Below are positions 16,834 to 25,292 of a stretch of 64,000 nt of DNA, in pieces (the first letter of the stretch is position 1; the number at the start of each line of letters is the position of its first letter). The notes under the pieces are model-generated. The model was not told the DNA's origin. It made no database searches and saw nothing but the letters and a program-made list of their open reading frames with translations. The stretch comes from Pseudomonas fontis (GTDB taxonomy: Bacteria > Pseudomonadota > Gammaproteobacteria > Pseudomonadales > Pseudomonadaceae), in NCBI RefSeq assembly GCF_028656955.1, contig NZ_JAMDGY010000080.1:27007-91006 (forward strand). Reading direction: 5' to 3'. The position numbers were made by a program, and so were the translations under genes.

Positions 16834-17430
16834 TTAGTTCGTGTCCAGGTGTTGCCAACAGGGAACACCGAATCGAGCCAGCAATTCGGCGGTTTCGCTG
16901 ACGGGCAGGCCGACCACGGCGGAGTAACTGCCCTGCAGGCCTTTCACGAAAACTGCGCCCAAACCTTGTATCGCATACGACCCGGCCTTGTCCTGCGGCT
17001 CGCCGCTGGACCAGTAGGCTTCGGCCTCCTGGGGAGCAATCACACGGAAGGTCACTTGGCTGCTGATACAAAAACTTTCGTTGCGCTGGCCATCGACCAC
17101 CGCAACGGCAGTCAGCACTTCGTGCTCACGGCCCGACAGCGCTGCGAGCATGGCCAGCGCATCGGCGCGGTCCAGCGGCTTGCCAAGAATCCGGCCATCG
17201 AGCACCACGGCAGTGTCGGCACCCAGCACGACGCCAGGCGTGCCGGCATCGAGCGTGGCCAAGCCCGCCTCGGCCTTGCCCAACGCCAGGCGCAGTACAT
17301 AGGCTTCAGGGTGCTCGCCCGCCAGCGGCGTCTCATCGATGGACGCGCTGACGGTAGTGAAGGGAATGCCAATCTGGGTCAGCAGCTCGCGACGGCGCGG
17401 CGATCCAGAGGCTAAGTAAAGCGGGGTCAT
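16834..17430 (-). CDS. maf: Maf-like nucleoside triphosphate pyrophosphatase (YhdE type)
   Basis: 198-aa Maf protein, predicted to hydrolyse dTTP/UTP and modified pyrimidine nucleotides, a house-cleaning role. The signature LASGSPRRRELL is at the N-terminus and the catalytic acidic motif GADTAVVLDG is central. I choose ATG 17430 because GGGAG precedes it by 8 nt; the GTG one codon upstream is less well placed. It lies 34 bp after mreD and 86 bp before rng in the mre-rng run. Confidence 0.94.
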   Translation of the reverse strand: MTPLYLASGSPRRRELLTQIGIPFTTVSASIDETPLAGEHPEAYVLRLALGKAEAGLATLDAGTPGVVLGADTAVVLDGRILGKPLDRADALAMLAALSGREHEVLTAVAVVDGQRNESFCISSQVTFRVIAPQEAEAYWSSGEPQDKAGSYAIQGLGAVFVKGLQGSYSAVVGLPVSETAELLARFGVPCWQHLDTN

Positions 17431-17464
17431 CACGACGTCTCCCTGTCAGCAGTGGATTGCAGCG

Positions 17465-17953
17465 CTAGTTGATGCTCAGGCGCCGACGCAGACCGCGCAA
17501 GCCATAGCTGATCCACGGCCAGAGCAAGGCACTGGTGACGGCCGGCCAGATCAACGCCAGGGTTGGCTGACGATTGCCGGTCAACGCACTGAGCCACAGC
17601 TGAACCAGCTGGGCCAGGCCGAACACCACGAGGATCACCAGGCTTTGCTGCCACATCGGGAACATCCGCAGGCGCTGTTGCAACGACAGCACCAGGAACG
17701 TGATCAGGGTCAGCACCAGGGCGTTCTGCCCCAGTAGCGTGCCGTACAGCACATCTTCGGCAAGGCCGAGCAGAAACGCCGTGGTCATGCCGATCTTGTG
17801 TGGCAGGGCCAAGGTCCAAAATGCGAGAAGCAAGGCCAGCCAGAGCGGGCGGAAGACTTCCATGAACTGTGGCATCGGCCACACGCTGAGCAGCAGGCCG
17901 ATGAGGAAGGTGAACCAGACCACCCAGCCATTCTTGCTGCGGGTACCGACCAT
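17465..17953 (-). CDS. mreD: Rod shape-determining protein MreD
   Basis: 162-aa integral membrane protein with about five hydrophobic segments and a basic C-terminus (GLRGLRRRLSIN). It forms part of the elongasome with MreC, RodA and PBP2. The family stretch FLLGLAEDVLYGTLLGQNAL is clear. Its start overlaps the mreC stop by one base, so the two are translationally coupled. Confidence 0.94.
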   Translation of the reverse strand: MVGTRSKNGWVVWFTFLIGLLLSVWPMPQFMEVFRPLWLALLLAFWTLALPHKIGMTTAFLLGLAEDVLYGTLLGQNALVLTLITFLVLSLQQRLRMFPMWQQSLVILVVFGLAQLVQLWLSALTGNRQPTLALIWPAVTSALLWPWISYGLRGLRRRLSIN

Positions 17954-19029
17954 CAGTGAGTCTCCCGGGAAGGGGTCGCGGCAGCCGCCGGCGTTACCGG
18001 GGCGACAGGCGCCACCGGTGCTGCGGCAGGTGCGTGCGCAGGTGCAGGCGTTACGCCAGGTTTGACCGGGGTTGCCGGCGCCGCCGCAGGTGTGGCCGCG
18101 CCAGGCACTGCCGCAGGGGCGCCATGTGCGTCGGGCGTAGCCGCCTGACTTTGGCGATCTGCGGCTTCCTGCGCCTGTGCCGCGTCGTTGGCCCGCTGCT
18201 CCGGAGTACGGCTGTCGGAGAACACCAGCAGCATGTAGCGGCTGCGGTTCAACGCGGCAGTCGGCACCGCCCGCACGATGGCGAAGGGTTGCCCGGAGTC
18301 GTGGATCACTTCACGCACGGTCGCCACCGGGTAGCCCGCCGGGAAGCGCTGGCCAAGGCCGGAGCTGACCAGCAGGTCGCCTTCCTTGATATCGGCGGTG
18401 TCCGCGACGTGACGCAATTCGAGGCGCTCGGGGTTGCCGGTACCGCTGGCAATCGCCCGCAGGCCGTTACGGTTGACCTGCACCGGAATGCTGTGGGTGG
18501 TGTCGGTCAGCAGCAGCACACGCGCGGTGTACGGCATCAACTCGACCACCTGGCCCATCAGGCCACGGGCATCAAGCACCGGCTGGCCAAGGACCACGCC
18601 ATCGCGCTCGCCCTTGTTGATCAGGATGCGGTGGGTGAACGGGTTGGGGTCGACGCCGATCAGCTCGGCCACCTCCACCTTCTCGTTGACCAATGCCGAA
18701 GAGTTGAGCAACTCGCGCAGACGCACGTTCTGCTCGGTCAGGGCCGCCAGCTTTTGCAGGCGACCTTGCAGCAGCAAGGCTTCGGTCTTGAGTTTCTCGT
18801 TCTCGGCGATCAGCTCGGTACGGCTGCCAAACTGGCTGGCCACACCCTGCCACAAGCGCTGCGGCACATCGGTGATCAGGTAGGACTGCATCAGCACCAG
18901 CGACATCTGGCCGCGTACAGGCTTGAGCAAGGTGAAGCGGGCATCGACCACCATCAGGGCGATCGACAGCACGACCAGCACGAGCAGGCGTACGCCCAGC
19001 GACGGGCCTTTGGCGAAAAGCGGTTTAAT
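17953..19029 (-). CDS. mreC: Rod shape-determining protein MreC (apparent ATT start)
   Basis: 358-aa periplasmic scaffold of the elongasome linking MreB to PBP2. It has an N-terminal membrane helix, a coiled coil (about residues 65-110), a beta domain, and a long Pro/Ala-rich tail (repeated PAAAP, APVAPV). The start is unusual: the frame is closed upstream by TGA, and the only ATG/GTG options cut into the membrane helix (GTG 18981 leaves about 14 hydrophobic residues). The codon with a well-spaced Shine-Dalgarno (GAGGAG 19036-19041, 6 nt spacing) is ATT at 19029, giving MIKPLFAKGPSLGVRLLV. I annotate from there; the start should be confirmed. Confidence 0.88.
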   Translation of the reverse strand: MKPLFAKGPSLGVRLLVLVVLSIALMVVDARFTLLKPVRGQMSLVLMQSYLITDVPQRLWQGVASQFGSRTELIAENEKLKTEALLLQGRLQKLAALTEQNVRLRELLNSSALVNEKVEVAELIGVDPNPFTHRILINKGERDGVVLGQPVLDARGLMGQVVELMPYTARVLLLTDTTHSIPVQVNRNGLRAIASGTGNPERLELRHVADTADIKEGDLLVSSGLGQRFPAGYPVATVREVIHDSGQPFAIVRAVPTAALNRSRYMLLVFSDSRTPEQRANDAAQAQEAADRQSQAATPDAHGAPAAVPGAATPAAAPATPVKPGVTPAPAHAPAAAPVAPVAPVTPAAAATPSRETH

Positions 19030-19138
19030 AGGCCGCTCCTCGTGGAGGACTATTCAGGAGGTCATTCATACGGCAACGCACCGGCCTGCTTTGCGGATTG
19101 ATGGAAACGACGCCCACACGGACGTCAGCCCAGCACAT

Positions 19139-19166
19139 ACAGGTAGCACTTGCGGGCGCTACCTGT
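19139..19166 (-). other. Stem-loop in the mreB-mreC gap
   Basis: A perfect 9-bp stem (ACAGGTAGC 19139-19147 with GCTACCTGT 19158-19166) with a 10-nt loop lies just after mreB. There is no T tract, so it is more likely an attenuator or 3' stabiliser that lets MreB be made in excess over MreCD. Confidence 0.5.
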
Positions 19167-19197
19167 AAACCGGGCATCGTGGAAGCTTACCGGCGAA

Positions 19198-20235
19198 TCA
19201 TTCGCTGGAGAGCAGGTCCATGGTGTGTTTGTCCATCATCTCCAGGGCGCGACCGCCGCCACGGGCGACACAGGTCAGCGGGTCTTCGGCGACGATCACT
19301 GGCAGGCCGGTTTCCTGGGCCAGCAGTTTGTCCAGGTCACGCAGCAATGCGCCACCACCGGTCAGCACCAGGCCACGCTCGGCGATGTCGGAAGCCAGCT
19401 CCGGAGGCGATTGCTCCAGGGCGCTCTTGACCGCTTGAACGATGGTCGCCAGCGACTCCTGCAGTGCTTCAAGCACTTCGTTGGAGTTCAGGGTGAAGGC
19501 ACGTGGAACGCCTTCGGCCAGGTTGCGGCCGCGCACGTCGACTTCACGGACTTCGCCGCCTGGGTAGGCCGTACCGATTTCCTGCTTGATGCGTTCAGCG
19601 GTGGACTCACCGATCAGGCTGCCGTAGTTGCGGCGCACGTAGGTAACGATGGCTTCGTCGAAACGGTCGCCACCGACCCGTACGGATTCCGCATAGACCA
19701 CGCCGTTCAGCGAGATCAGCGCGATTTCAGTGGTACCACCACCGATATCGACGACCATCGAACCACGGGCTTCTTCAACCGGCAGGCCGGCGCCGATGGC
19801 CGCAGCCATTGGCTCTTCGATCAGGAACACTTCACGCGCACCGGCACCGAGGGCCGACTCACGGATTGCACGGCGCTCGACCTGGGTCGACTTGCACGGC
19901 ACGCAGATCAGCACACGAGGGCTTGGCTGCAGGAAGCTGTTCTCGTGAACCTTGTTGATGAAGTACTGCAGCATTTTTTCACAAACGCTGAAGTCGGCGA
20001 TCACGCCGTCTTTCATCGGACGAATGGCAGCAATGTTGCCGGGGGTACGGCCGAGCATACGCTTGGCTTCGGTACCGACAGCGACGACACTTTTCTGGTT
20101 GCCGTGAGTACGAATGGCCACAACAGAAGGCTCATTCAGGACGATACCGCGCTCACGCACGTAAATAAGGGTGTTGGCAGTGCCCAGGTCGATGGAAAGA
20201 TCGCTGGAAAACATGCCACGCAGTTTCTTGAACAT
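19198..20235 (-). CDS. mreB: Rod shape-determining protein MreB (bacterial actin)
   Basis: 345-aa actin-fold ATPase that forms membrane-bound filaments directing lateral cell-wall synthesis. Phosphate-binding motifs IDLGTANTLIY (N-terminus) and DIGGGTTEIALI, and the adenosine motif LTGGGALLRDLD, are intact. The N-terminus MFKKLRGMFSSD resembles the amphipathic membrane anchor of E. coli MreB. It is the first gene of the run mreBCD-maf-rng-yhdP-nit-tldD and is divergent from gatC with 202 bp between, which must hold both promoters. Confidence 0.98.
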   Translation of the reverse strand: MFKKLRGMFSSDLSIDLGTANTLIYVRERGIVLNEPSVVAIRTHGNQKSVVAVGTEAKRMLGRTPGNIAAIRPMKDGVIADFSVCEKMLQYFINKVHENSFLQPSPRVLICVPCKSTQVERRAIRESALGAGAREVFLIEEPMAAAIGAGLPVEEARGSMVVDIGGGTTEIALISLNGVVYAESVRVGGDRFDEAIVTYVRRNYGSLIGESTAERIKQEIGTAYPGGEVREVDVRGRNLAEGVPRAFTLNSNEVLEALQESLATIVQAVKSALEQSPPELASDIAERGLVLTGGGALLRDLDKLLAQETGLPVIVAEDPLTCVARGGGRALEMMDKHTMDLLSSE

Positions 20236-20437
20236 GGGAAAGTGACCCTAGGCAACGCGTGGGTAAAAAAGTGCGGCAAACTCTAACAACGGCGGGGATT
20301 TTGGGCAAGGCGCCAATATGTTAAATTGGCAGTTTTTCCGAGCAAGCCAGCACACAATCGCGGCCTTATGACCGTAGAATTGCCAGCATGTTCCTCATTA
20401 CGGACTTATTCCGTCTTTGTTTCCCCAGGAGATCCCC

Positions 20438-20725
20438 ATGGCGCTTGAACGCTGCGACGTGGAAAAGATCGCTCATCTGGCCCGACTGGGCCTCAATGAC
20501 GCCGATCTGCCACGCACTACCGATGCCCTGAACAGTATTCTGGCATTGGTCGACCAGATGCAAGCGGTCGATACCACTGGCATCGAGCCATTGGCCCACC
20601 CATTGGAAGCCAGTCAGCGCCTGCGCGCCGACGTGGTCACCGAAACCAATCATCGAGACAGCTACCAGGCCATCGCCCCGGCGACGGAAAACGGCCTGTA
20701 CCTGGTTCCTAAAGTCATCGAGTAA
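20438..20725 (+). CDS. gatC: Asp-tRNA(Asn)/Glu-tRNA(Gln) amidotransferase subunit C
   Basis: 95-aa GatC, the small subunit wrapping GatA and GatB in the transamidosome. It begins MALERCDVEKIAHLARLGL and ends LYLVPKVIE, both typical. ATG 20438 follows AGGAG at 6 nt. First gene of gatCAB, which makes Gln-tRNA(Gln) and/or Asn-tRNA(Asn) from mischarged tRNAs. Confidence 0.96.
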   Translation: MALERCDVEKIAHLARLGLNDADLPRTTDALNSILALVDQMQAVDTTGIEPLAHPLEASQRLRADVVTETNHRDSYQAIAPATENGLYLVPKVIE

Positions 20726-20741
20726 GGGAATAGAGCCTGCC

Positions 20742-22193
20742 ATGCATCAATTGACCCTGGCCGAGATAGCCCGCGGACTCGCCGACAAGTCGTTTTCTTC
20801 CGAAGAGCTGACCCGCACGCTACTGGCGCGCATCCACCAGCTCGACCCGCAACTGAACAGCTTCATCAGCGTCACCGAGGAACTGGCCCTGAGCCAGGCC
20901 CGTGCCGCCGACGCCCGTCGCGCCAATGGCGAAGCCGGTGCCCTGCTGGGCGCCCCGATCGCCCACAAGGACCTGTTCTGCACCCAGGGCATCCGCACCA
21001 GCTGCGGCTCGAAGATGCTCGACAACTTCAAGGCGCCGTATGACGCCACCGTGGTCGCCAAGCTGGCCGAGGCCGGCATGGTCACCCTGGGCAAGACCAA
21101 CATGGACGAGTTCGCCATGGGTTCGGCCAACGAATCCAGCCACTACGGCCCGGTGAAGAACCCATGGAACCTGGAGCACGTGCCAGGCGGCTCGTCGGGT
21201 GGTTCTGCCGCCGCAGTGGCCGCGCGCCTGCTGCCGGCCTCCACCGGCACCGACACCGGCGGATCTATCCGACAGCCGGCAGCGCTGACCAACCTTACCG
21301 GCCTGAAACCGACGTACGGTCGTGTTTCGCGCTGGGGCATGATCGCCTACGCCTCGAGTCTCGACCAGGGCGGCCCACTGGCCCGCACGGCCGAAGACTG
21401 CGCCCTGCTGCTGCAAGGCATGGCCGGTTTCGATGCCAAGGACTCCACCTGCATCGATGAGCCGGTCGGCGACTACAGCGCCAACCTCAATGCCTCCCTG
21501 CAAGGCCTGCGCATCGGCCTGCCGAAGGAATACTTCGGTGCCGGCCTCGACCCACGCATCGCCGACCTGGTCCAGGCCAGCGTCAGGGAGCTGGAAAAGC
21601 TCGGCGCCGTGGTCAAGGAAATCAGCCTGCCGAACATGCAGCACGCGATCCCTGCGTACTACGTGATCGCCCCGGCCGAAGCCTCGTCCAACCTGTCGCG
21701 TTTCGACGGCGTGCGCTACGGCTACCGCTGCGAGAACCCGAAAGACCTCACCGACCTGTACAAGCGCTCGCGCGGTGAAGGCTTCGGTGCCGAAGTGCAG
21801 CGCCGCATCATGGTCGGTGCCTACGCCCTGTCGGCTGGCTACTACGATGCCTACTACCTGCAGGCGCAGAAGATCCGCCGCCTGATCAAGAATGATTTCA
21901 TGGCCGCCTTCAATGACGTCGATGTGATCCTGGGCCCAACCACGCCGAACCCGGCCTGGAAGATCGGCGCCAAGAACAACGACCCGATCGCCGCATACCT
22001 GGAAGACGTCTACACCATCACCGCCAACCTCGCAGGCCTGCCTGGCCTGTCGATGCCGGCCGGTTTCGTCGAAGGTCTGCCGGTTGGCGTGCAGTTGCTC
22101 GCCCCGTATTTCCAGGAAGGCCGCCTGCTCAACGTCGCGCACCGCTATCAGCAAGTGACTGACTGGCACACCCGCGCACCTAACGGCTTCTGA
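20742..22193 (+). CDS. gatA: Glutamyl/aspartyl-tRNA amidotransferase subunit A
   Basis: 483-aa amidase-signature enzyme releasing ammonia from glutamine for GatB. The Ser-cisSer-Lys triad is K76 (GAPIAHKDLF), S151 (GGSSGGSAAA) and S175 (GTDTGGSIRQ). It starts 16 bp after gatC and ends 11 bp before gatB. Full length. A long open frame on the opposite strand is a codon-bias shadow. Confidence 0.97.
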   Translation: MHQLTLAEIARGLADKSFSSEELTRTLLARIHQLDPQLNSFISVTEELALSQARAADARRANGEAGALLGAPIAHKDLFCTQGIRTSCGSKMLDNFKAPYDATVVAKLAEAGMVTLGKTNMDEFAMGSANESSHYGPVKNPWNLEHVPGGSSGGSAAAVAARLLPASTGTDTGGSIRQPAALTNLTGLKPTYGRVSRWGMIAYASSLDQGGPLARTAEDCALLLQGMAGFDAKDSTCIDEPVGDYSANLNASLQGLRIGLPKEYFGAGLDPRIADLVQASVRELEKLGAVVKEISLPNMQHAIPAYYVIAPAEASSNLSRFDGVRYGYRCENPKDLTDLYKRSRGEGFGAEVQRRIMVGAYALSAGYYDAYYLQAQKIRRLIKNDFMAAFNDVDVILGPTTPNPAWKIGAKNNDPIAAYLEDVYTITANLAGLPGLSMPAGFVEGLPVGVQLLAPYFQEGRLLNVAHRYQQVTDWHTRAPNGF

Positions 22194-22204
22194 GGAATTC
22201 ACAC

Positions 22205-23650
22205 ATGCAATGGGAAGTTGTGATCGGGCTGGAAATTCATACCCAGCTCGCCACCCAGTCGAAGATTTTCTCCGGCAGCGCCACCACGTTCGGCTCCGAG
22301 CCGAACACCCAGGCCAGCCTGATCGACCTGGGCATGCCGGGCGTACTGCCGGTGCTGAACCAGGAAGCGGTGCGCATGGCCTGCATGTTCGGCCTGGCCA
22401 TCGATGCCGAGATCGGCGAGCACAACGTGTTCGCGCGCAAGAACTACTTCTACCCTGACCTGCCCAAGGGCTACCAGATCAGCCAGATGGAGTTGCCGAT
22501 CGTTGGCAAGGGCTACCTGGACATCGCCCTGGAAGACGGCACCGTCAAGCGCATCGGCATCACCCGCGCGCACCTGGAGGAAGACGCCGGCAAGAGCCTG
22601 CACGAAGACTTCAGCGGCGCCACCGGGATCGACCTGAACCGTGCCGGCACTCCGCTGCTGGAGATCGTTTCCGAGCCGGAAATGCGCAGCGCCAAGGAAG
22701 CCGTGGCTTACGTCAAGGCGATCCACGCGCTGGTGCGTTACCTGGGCATCTGCGACGGCAACATGGCCGAAGGTTCGCTGCGTTGCGACTGCAACGTGTC
22801 GATCCGCCCGAAAGGCCAGGTCGAGTTCGGTACCCGCTGCGAGATCAAGAACGTCAACTCGTTCCGCTTCATCGAGCGCGCGATCAACACCGAAGTGCAG
22901 CGCCAGATCGAGCTGATCGAAGACGGCGGCCGGGTCATCCAGGAAACCCGCCTGTACGACCCGAACAAAGACGAAACCCGCTCCATGCGCAGCAAGGAAG
23001 AAGCCAACGACTACCGTTACTTCCCTGATCCTGACCTGCTGCCGGTGGTGATCGAGCCTGCATTCCTCGAGAGCATCCGCGCCACCCTGCCGGAACTGCC
23101 GCCGCAAAAACGCGAGCGCTTCCAGAGCGAGTTCAACCTGTCGGCCTACGACGCCAACGTGCTGGCTTCCAGCCGTGAACAGGCGGACTACTTCGAAGCC
23201 GTGGTCGCTGTGTGTGGCGACGCGAAACTTGCCGCCAACTGGGTCATGGTCGAGCTGGGCAGCCTGCTCAACGAGCTGGGCCTGGAGATCGACCAGGCGC
23301 CAGTCAGCGCCGCGAACCTGGGCGGCATGCTCAAGCGCATCCTCGACAACACCATCAACGGCAAGATCGCCAAGGTGGTATTCGAGAAGATGGCTGCCGG
23401 CGAAGGCGATGCCGATCAGGTCATCGAAGCCAATGGCCTGAAACAGGTCACTGACAGCGGTGCCATCGAGAAGGTCCTGGACGACGTGCTGAAGGCCAAC
23501 GCCGAGCAGGTCGAGCAGTACCGGGCGGCGGATGAAGCCAAGCGCGGCAAGATGTTCGGCTTCTTCGTCGGCCAGGCGATGAAGGCGTCCAAGGGCAAGG
23601 CGAACCCGGCACAGGTGAACCAATTGCTCAAGAGCAAGCTCGAAGGGTAA
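22205..23650 (+). CDS. gatB: Glutamyl/aspartyl-tRNA amidotransferase subunit B
   Basis: 481-aa GatB, which phosphorylates the misacylated Glu or Asp on tRNA and transfers ammonia to it. It begins MQWEVVIGLEIHTQLATQSK and carries the family signature GTRCEIKNVNSFRF-like stretch near residue 215. The C-terminal YqeY-like tRNA-binding domain runs to NQLLKSKLEG. The gene ends the gatCAB operon; a REP pair follows. Confidence 0.97.
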   Translation: MQWEVVIGLEIHTQLATQSKIFSGSATTFGSEPNTQASLIDLGMPGVLPVLNQEAVRMACMFGLAIDAEIGEHNVFARKNYFYPDLPKGYQISQMELPIVGKGYLDIALEDGTVKRIGITRAHLEEDAGKSLHEDFSGATGIDLNRAGTPLLEIVSEPEMRSAKEAVAYVKAIHALVRYLGICDGNMAEGSLRCDCNVSIRPKGQVEFGTRCEIKNVNSFRFIERAINTEVQRQIELIEDGGRVIQETRLYDPNKDETRSMRSKEEANDYRYFPDPDLLPVVIEPAFLESIRATLPELPPQKRERFQSEFNLSAYDANVLASSREQADYFEAVVAVCGDAKLAANWVMVELGSLLNELGLEIDQAPVSAANLGGMLKRILDNTINGKIAKVVFEKMAAGEGDADQVIEANGLKQVTDSGAIEKVLDDVLKANAEQVEQYRAADEAKRGKMFGFFVGQAMKASKGKANPAQVNQLLKSKLEG

Positions 23651-23660
23651 CCGCTTGACC

Positions 23661-23746
23661 CTGTGGGAGCCGGCCTTGCCGGCGATGCGGCCCGGATGGC
23701 CGGCGACCGTTAGCCGGTCGATCGCTGGCAATGCCAGCTCCCACAG
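23661..23746. repeat. REP pair downstream of gatB
   Basis: Two inverted REP units (23661-23686, and a diverged copy 23721-23746) flank a 34-bp spacer that itself contains GGCCGGC and TAGCCGG. The arms share CTGTGGGAGC and can fold into a large hairpin, likely acting as a transcript end for gatCAB. Confidence 0.85.
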
Positions 23747-23802
23747 GATTGACGGTGTGCACCCACTCTGGTGCTCTTTCCACCTTTGGAGCAATTGACT
23801 TG

Positions 23803-24174
23803 ATGTGGCGTCTGCCCAGCGCTTTCGCGCTACTTACCCTGCTTGCCGGCTGTGCCAGCCACAACATCGACCCGCGCGGTTACGACCAGAGCGGTACCGC
23901 CTCCTATTACGGTTCCCGTCATCACGGCAAACGCACCGCCAGTGGCGAACCCTTCAATCAAAACGCAATGACCGCTGCCCACCGCAGCCTGCCCTTCGGC
24001 ACCCGCGTACAAGTCACCAACCTGTCCAACGACCGTAGCGTCGTGGTCCGCATCAATGATCGCGGCCCGCATACCCGTGGCCGGCTGATCGACCTGTCCC
24101 GCGCCGCCGCCGAACAATTGGGCATGCTCCGTAGCGGAACGGCGCGCGTACGGGTACAAAGTCTCAGCGACTGA
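23803..24174 (+). CDS. Short RlpA-like lipoprotein (double-psi beta-barrel)
   Basis: 123-aa protein with a lipoprotein signal (MWRLPSAFALLTLLAGCAS, lipobox LAGC, so acylation at about C17) followed almost at once by an RlpA-type double-psi beta-barrel: GTASYYGSRHHGKRTASGE, NLSNDRSVVVRINDRGP and RLIDLSRAAAEQLGM. RlpA proteins are septal-ring lytic transglycosylases; the conserved acidic and His residues of the barrel seem present. It lacks the SPOR domain of full RlpA, so it may not localise to denuded septal glycan. It is probably distinct from the main rlpA gene. Confidence 0.87.
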   Translation: MWRLPSAFALLTLLAGCASHNIDPRGYDQSGTASYYGSRHHGKRTASGEPFNQNAMTAAHRSLPFGTRVQVTNLSNDRSVVVRINDRGPHTRGRLIDLSRAAAEQLGMLRSGTARVRVQSLSD

Positions 24175-24196
24175 CCCTGTTTCGGAGCACACCGCC

Positions 24197-25282
24197 ATTT
24201 TCAACCTGGCCGCATTACCCACCTTCAGCCTGCTGCAACTGGCCTTCGGCCTGCTGCTGTTGATTGCCGGCGCCGAACTGCTGGTACGCTCAGCCCTGCG
24301 CATGGCGGTGAGCCTGCAGGTACGCCCGCTGATCATCGGCTTGAGCCTGGTGGCCTTCGGCAGCAGCGCACCGCAACTGACAGTCAGCCTGCAAGCCGCC
24401 TATACCGGCGCCCCGGATGTCGCTGTGGGCAGCGTGATTGGCAGCAACATCTTCAATATCCTGGTCATCCTCGGCCTGGCCGCGCTGATCATTCCGCTGC
24501 GCGTCTCCCGTCAACTGGTGCGCCTGGACATCCCGCTGATGATCGGCGCCAGCCTGCTGGTGTACCTGCTGGCCCTCAACGAAACACTTGGCCGCCTCGA
24601 AGGCGCCCTGCTGCTGCTCGGCCTGTTCGGCTACCTGGGGCTGCTCTGGCACCAATCGCGACATTACGCACGCACCTACCCGACACCCAAGCCGACCCGC
24701 ACCCACGGCCTGCGTTTCTGGACCGGGACGATCCTGCTGATGCTCTGCGGCCTGGGCCTGCTCAGCCTGGCCGGGCACCTGTTGCTGGAAGCCTCGGTGG
24801 AGGTTGCGGTCGACCTGGGCTTGTCGGAGCGGATCATCGGCCTGACCGTGGTCGCCGTGTGCACGTCCCTGCCAGAGCTGGCCACCTCGTTGATCGCCGC
24901 GCTGCGCGGCGAACGGGAAATTGCCGTGGGCAACGTGATCGGCAGCAACCTGTTCAACCTGCTGGCGGTGCTTGGCCTGACCGCGATGATTGCCCCCGAA
25001 CCCTTGTCGATCTCGCCCAATGCCTTGAGTTTCGACCTGCCGGTGATGCTCGGCGTGGCCGTGCTGAGCCTGCCGGTGTTCTATTCCGGCTACCGGGTCA
25101 CCCGCGCCGAAGGCCTGGTATTCCTTTCGCTGTACCTGGCCTACGGCCTGCACGTGGTGGCGTTCACCACCGGCATGCCGCTGGCCACCCGCCTGGAGCA
25201 GTTGATGCTGTTCTACGTCCTGCCAGCGCTGGCGGCGGTGTTGCTGTACACCACCGTGCGTGCCTGGCGCCGCCAACACTAA
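24197..25282 (+). CDS. CaCA-family cation antiporter (YrbG-like); non-standard start, altered first alpha repeat
   Basis: 361-aa inner-membrane protein with two homologous alpha repeats: VAFGSSAPQLTVSL with VGSVIGSNIFNIL, and VAVCTSLPELATSL with VGNVIGSNLFNLL. The family exchanges Ca2+ for Na+ or H+. Two oddities. First, no ATG/GTG precedes the first helix; TTG 24260 would truncate it, while the frame runs back to a TGA at 24173, and the best candidate is ATT 24197 with GGAG 9 nt upstream. Second, the first repeat has Gln (residue 60, CAA) where the family normally has a Ca2+-coordinating Glu; the second repeat keeps Glu 227. Ion specificity is therefore uncertain. Confidence 0.82.
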   Translation: MFNLAALPTFSLLQLAFGLLLLIAGAELLVRSALRMAVSLQVRPLIIGLSLVAFGSSAPQLTVSLQAAYTGAPDVAVGSVIGSNIFNILVILGLAALIIPLRVSRQLVRLDIPLMIGASLLVYLLALNETLGRLEGALLLLGLFGYLGLLWHQSRHYARTYPTPKPTRTHGLRFWTGTILLMLCGLGLLSLAGHLLLEASVEVAVDLGLSERIIGLTVVAVCTSLPELATSLIAALRGEREIAVGNVIGSNLFNLLAVLGLTAMIAPEPLSISPNALSFDLPVMLGVAVLSLPVFYSGYRVTRAEGLVFLSLYLAYGLHVVAFTTGMPLATRLEQLMLFYVLPALAAVLLYTTVRAWRRQH

Positions 25283-25292
25283 GGAAAACAAG

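Noticed and set aside
20820..22202. 460-aa open frame opposite gatA
   Set aside because: Shadow of a conserved amidase gene; low-complexity composition and no ribosome binding site.
22199..23794. 531-aa open frame opposite gatB
   Set aside because: Antisense to a complete, conserved gene, and runs into the REP pair; not plausible as coding.
24260..25282. TTG 24260 as the antiporter start
   Set aside because: It would cut helix 1 in half and has no Shine-Dalgarno; the frame continues upstream with hydrophobic residues.
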